In this document: positions 59,076 to 64,000 of the stretch, one piece after another
Layout of the letters: each line of letters opens with the position of its first letter
Numbering within the stretch: position 1 is the first letter of the stretch
DNA from: Acarospora socialis
Lineage: Eukaryota; Ascomycota; Lecanoromycetes; Acarosporales; Acarosporaceae
Assembly (NCBI GenBank): GCA_025617375.2
Contig: JAMYGW020000018.1
Location: forward strand, 1 to 64,000
Direction: 5' to 3'
Length of the DNA stretch: 64,000 nt
Position numbers and translations under genes: made by a program
The notes under the pieces: model-generated
Told to the model about the DNA's origin: nothing
Seen by the model: only the letters and a program-made list of their open reading frames with translations
The model's database searches: none

Positions 59076-62000
59076 CTTTAAACATTCTTACAATATAACA
59101 AGTATGATGTCTGACACACAGAAGAACATCTCAATCTTGTTTTTGAGATAAGCTCAAGTAAACTCATCTTTATCATCTACTTTAGATAGAATGATGACAC
59201 AATTAGTGATAATGTCAGTTCAGATCATATAACTATCTCTGAATACATCTAAGATACAGATATCAGATATTTTTGATGAAGAATAAGAAAAGTTGTGAGT
59301 CTTTGTGACTAAATTCAATCTGTATATTGAATTTAATCAATTAAAGTTTCAAATTGATCAAGAGAAGACACTATTTGCAATAATCTATCTCATGAATGCA
59401 GTCTTCAACTGAGTTGACTTCAAGCTGCATGAGTTTCTAGAAAAGAAGTACAAAGAATGCAACACAGATGTGAAGTCTATGTTTAATGACTATAAATGAT
59501 TTAAAAAAGAACTCAGAAAAGTCTTCAGAGTGATTAATGAAGAGAGAGCAGCAAAGAAACAAGTTTATATTTTACAACAGAGTGAATCAGCAGCAGTATA
59601 TGTCACAGAGTTTCAGTGATTAGTGATACTTATCAGATAAAATGATGAAGCACTTATCTATCAGTACTATTGTGAGTTGAGAAAGTTCATCAAAGACAAA
59701 ATAGTTTAAATAAAACAATCAGACAATCTTCAGAGAATGATTAATCTGAGTATCAATATTAACAGTCATCAATGAAAATGACAGATGAAACAAAAAAAAT
59801 ATTGAATGTTATCTATGATAGAAGATCAAGAAGAAAGCTTTCAATCATGAACAAAATGATATGTTTCATCAATAAAACATAGAGAAACAAATTCTATATA
59901 TCTTAATATAATTAAGAAGCATCATCAGAAGTCATAAAAAACTAAATAAGTGAAGTCTGAATATCAGATAGAGTGATTCACTAAGTCTTAGATGACATTG
60001 TGAAACAAAATATAAATATGTTACAACTGCAGAAAACTCAAATATCTTGTTCAAGAATGCAACAGATCTCAGATGAAAAGAAAAAATATTGCAGTGATAG
60101 TCAAGAAAAATACATGCATAGTGCACAACACTCTCAGCTAAACAGTCTGCTACAATGACATGTGCAGAGTACATATAAACATAAAAAACAAAGTCAGATA
60201 ATATCTTCAGAAACTATACAAAGACATAAGAGACAGATACAACACAATGAATCAATTAATCTACAAAAAAGAACTAACTATTTTTACAAAAGAATATATC
60301 AAGAAGAACATTCTTGATGTTAAGATTGAAGAGATCAATACTTGAGAAACTCAGATAGAAGAAAACTACAGTGATAACATCTGACAAGCACTGAATTTGA
60401 ATGTGAATCAAAAGAAGATCAATAAATAAAAAGTCAATATAAGACTAAAGAAAGCATATCAGCACTTAGAGAATCAACACAAGACATTGAAAGAAGACAA
60501 GCTTCAGTTTGAGAAACAAGAACTTAAACAAGAAATACAAACTTAAAAATGAAAAGCAAAATGCAAAAGTGCAGAAGAAAAAAAGACATATAATCAGCTA
60601 AATGAGCTGATGATAGCTGTTAAAGACAAATGTTTCAGCAGTGATGATGCAGTATTGCTGAAATTTCTTGTGTGAAAAACAAAGAGTCACAAAATTGAGA
60701 TACACTTACTCAAAGAATATATTACACAGAATAAAGACAGATGAATCTTCAGTGAAGAATATATATTATCTGAATTTCTGCAAAGAATAAAAGTCTTTGA
60801 GAGTCAATTGCAGATGAAATACAATCAGTATGAACTCTGACTACATTTGAAAAGACACATTGAGCAGTACAGTCTAAAGTATGCAAATTTTATGATTGAA
60901 AGAAAATCAAGATGATTTCAGAAACTTTGAAGACAAACTGAACAATTAAATGAGTCAAAAAATAAAAAGCTCTCTTAACAAGACTAGAGAACAAGAAGCT
61001 AGCAGCATCTCAAAGACATGACAATGATCATCAAATATGAATCAAAATCACAATCAATAAACATCAAATCAACACATTAATGAATTTTGAAGTGAACAGT
61101 AACATTATGAACTGCAAAATAGTCAATCTGTTGAAATTAGAGACACAGTGAGCATGCTGTTCATTTAACATACAAATAATAAATGAAATCATTGAAAGAA
61201 TCAACAAGAAAGTCTGTGTGAAAGTCTCAATTCTTGAAAACTCACAAGAGATAATGTTTGATGTTATGAAATCAATCAAATATGATACAATGCTAGAGAT
61301 GTCTTGATTGCACAAAAAGAATTCAAGAATCAATTGAATTACAAAAGAGATATACACAATTAAAAACACATATGAGATTCTCAAACAATCAAAGATGAGC
61401 TTATCAAAACATAAGTCATAAAATCATAAAATATTGCTATTAAACAGAAAGCAATCTAAGTAAATGTCATTATACTTAATGAGCAAGAATCAACTCAAGA
61501 AAGTTAAAACTTATCTTGACAAGAATCTCAAGAAAGAATTCATAAAATCATTAAAATCATCAGCAGAATATTCAATTCTGTTTGTATCAAAGAAGAATGA
61601 AAAAAAACAACTATGTATTAACTACAGACAACTCAACAAGATAACTCACTGAGACAGTTATCTCTTATTGTTGATAAAAGAGTTGCAAGATTAATTAAAC
61701 AAGATTAAGTGATTCACAAGTTTAGATCTTAAGAATGTCTACTATTAAGTCAAAATGAAGAAAGATGAAGAATGAAAAACAGCATTTCACACAAGATATA
61801 AACATTATAAGTATACTGTTATGTCATTTGAGCTAAAAAATGCTTCAGTCATTTTTCAGAGATTAATTAACAACATATTAAGAGAATATCTCAATGATTT
61901 TGTAATCACATATCTTAACAATATTCTGATATATTCAGAAGATCTTGAAGAGCACTGTGAGCATGTGTGCAAGATACTGACAAGACTCAATGAGTGAGTT

Positions 62001-64000
62001 CTGTACATGAAAAAGTCAAAAAGCAGATTTAAGATCAAGAAAGTTGAGTTTTTAAACTATATAATTTAATCTGAACAGATCAAGAAGAATTTAAAGAAAA
62101 CAGAAGCAGTCAGAAATTAATTAATATTAAAATGAATCAAGAAAGTACAGATCTTTCTAAAATTAACAAACTACTATTAAAAGTTTGTATCAAACTATGC
62201 AAGAATTGCAGAATCACTAATGTGTTTGACACACAAAAACAAAAAATAACATTGAAATAAGAAGCAGAAGAATGTGTTTCACATATTAAAGAAAAGTTTT
62301 AGCAAAACAACACATCTGAGAATACTCAATTCAGCATATAAGAAAATACTGAAAATTAATGCTTCAGATTTTGCAGTAAAAGTATGTCTATATTAAATTG
62401 AGAAAGAACAACAGAAACTCATAGTGTATCAATTTAGAAAGTTATCAGAACTCAAGAAAAGATATGAGATTCATGATAAGAAACTTCTTGTGATAGTGAA
62501 GACATTGCAAGATTAAAGATCTTATCTTACAGAAATAAACAAGTCAATTCAGATCTATATGAATCATAAGAATCTGAGAAACTTTGCAATGACAAAACAA
62601 CTCAATTGACAACAAATTCATTGAATGAAGCAGTTAACAGACTATGAATTTTAAATTCATTACAGAAAAAATAATGAGAATAATAAAGCAGATATCTTGA
62701 GCAGACAATCTGATTATGAAGATGTACAGACAGTATACATTGAAATTTTAAGCAAAGATGACAGAGAAATTCTCACAAAAAACTTAACAGCAATACATAA
62801 AATAGAGTAAGCTTTCTTGACAGACAAAGAACTCATTAAAATATGTCACTACAGCAAAATTGATGAGTATTTAAAAGTCAAATACACAGAGAATCTTGTG
62901 CAGAGAAGATGCAATGTTAATAATTTTAGAAATTGAGTCATCAAGATGATCACTGTGTGTGATTCATGCTGAAGAAATAAGATCAATTAAGATAAATGAT
63001 ATAACAAAGTAACACAACTAAACACATCAGATACATCATGAAAGTCAGTTATCATGAACTTCATTATGAAGTTATCATTATCAAAGAACTCAGCATGAAG
63101 AGTGAAATTTAACAGTATATTAATCATAGTAAACAAATTAATCAAGTATACAATGTTCATTTCATTCAGAGAAACTGCAACAGCATCAGTATTGATGTAC
63201 ATTATACTGCAGAAATTAATTAACAATTATGAACTATCAAAAGAATTTATCATCAATAGAGACAAACTGTTTACAAGCAAATTTTGAGAAACACTTACAG
63301 CAGAACTCAGAATAAAACATAAAATGTTAATGATATATCATTTACAGACAGATGAGTAAAGCAAATGAATGAATCAGACAGTAAAGACATACTTGAGACA
63401 CTACATCAATAAAAGTCAAGATGACTGAGTATGACTGTTATCAACAGCACAATTTGCATACAACAACACTAAGAATGAGATCACAGAAGAAATGTCTTTC
63501 TATATGAATTATAACTACAATTTGAAGATATAACAAGATCTCAAAAAACATAAATTACAAAGTCAGAAAGCAATTTTGAACATCACTCAGATGAAGAAAC
63601 TGCATCAAGATCTAATGAGATGAATTGAACAGCAGATGAAACAAATGATAAAGACAAAATAATTTGAAGAAGAAAAAAAGATATACTTAAAAATGAACAA
63701 TATACAAATCAAAGAAAAAAGCAAGAAGCTGAAAAACAGAAGTCATTGAATCATTCAAGATTATATGAAACATCAAGAAATTAAGTTATGAGCTAGACTT
63801 ACTTAAGAAAATGAAAATACACTCAGTATTTCATGCATTCATGTTACAGCACTGCAATCAATTCATATCACTTCAAATCATTGAAACATCTGTCAAATTT
63901 AACAAAGAATATAAAGTCAAGAACATTTTAAAAAAGAAAATGATTAGTGAGAAAGTTCACTATCTCATAAAATGAAAAGATTACAATATCTCAGAAAATA
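58752..64000 (+). mobile_element. Fossil Ty3/Gypsy chromovirus, truncated by window end
   Basis: In order on the plus strand: LTR (58,752-59,075), gag (about 59,300-59,900), a zinc knuckle near 60,015-60,060, a long eroded stretch, reverse transcriptase (about 61,460-62,060, including INYRQLNKITH), RNase H (about 62,330-62,700), integrase (about 62,850-63,650) and a C-terminal chromodomain (about 63,895-64,000). The domain order RT-RH-IN-chromodomain defines a chromovirus of the Ty3/Gypsy superfamily. The element is broken in very many places and cannot be active. The heavy C-to-T type erosion implies an old insertion, but one younger than the Copia element it interrupts. Confidence 0.8.

Larger units (their letters stand above)
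54961..64000. other. AT-rich, CpG/CpC/GpG-depleted block with nested mobile elements
   Basis: The composition is the same as the subtelomeric block: CpG, CpC and GpG are almost absent over 9 kb, while CpA, TpG, TpC, GpA and GpC persist. It continues beyond the window. The content is entirely eroded mobile elements, listed separately: a MULE-type transposon, a Copia fossil and a Gypsy chromovirus fossil. No intact host gene is present. Confidence 0.88.

Noticed and set aside
54961-64000. Mitochondrial DNA insertion as the source of the AT-rich block
   Set aside because: No mitochondrial gene is recognisable, and transposable-element domains in correct order explain the content.

Overview
The window is the left end of a chromosome of a filamentous ascomycete (Pezizomycotina). 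It opens with about 23 CCCTAA telomere repeats. Its genes carry short introns of roughly 50-80 bases with GT-AG ends and CTAAC/CTGAC-like branch points. The families are typically fungal: a LaeA-like methyltransferase, a CYP505 P450-reductase fusion, a fucose lectin, DHA1 and monocarboxylate-type transporters and ankyrin proteins. The class is not resolvable from this sequence alone, although the sharp division into gene blocks and AT-rich blocks resembles genomes with AT isochores.

Layout: 1-146 telomere; about 148-3,650 an AT-rich block that is almost free of CpG, CpC and GpG and holds a 46-base tandem repeat; about 3,670-5,372 the decayed 3' end of a highly reducing polyketide synthase; 6,604-8,640 a broken ankyrin gene; 8,921-10,022 an intact fucose-binding lectin; 11,167-12,032 a split F-box-like reading frame. 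From 12.6 to 53.8 kb lies an ordinary gene-bearing segment: methyltransferase, succinate dehydrogenase iron-sulfur subunit, SET/MYND/TPR protein, 66-residue membrane protein, DHA1 transporter, gamma-glutamyltransferase, a two-segment membrane protein, an ankyrin protein, CYP505, a repeat-bearing 127-residue protein, a secreted cysteine protein, an MBD4-like DNA glycosylase, an MCT-type transporter and a large disordered protein. From about 54.96 kb to the window end a second AT-rich block contains an eroded MULE-type DNA transposon, a Copia fossil, and a chromodomain-bearing Gypsy fossil inserted into the Copia one.

The genes do not form one pathway. Housekeeping metabolism (sdhB), nutrient and xenobiotic handling (two transporters, CYP505, secreted gamma-glutamyltransferase) and regulation (methyltransferase, SET protein) are interspersed. 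The subtelomeric 12 kb is where decay concentrates.

The most unusual signal is the composition of both AT-rich blocks. CpG, CpC and GpG are nearly absent, yet CpA and TpG are abundant. That is the reverse of the classical Neurospora-type RIP signature, which removes CpA. It suggests C-to-T mutation at C followed by C or G, and standard RIP indices would score it as negative.
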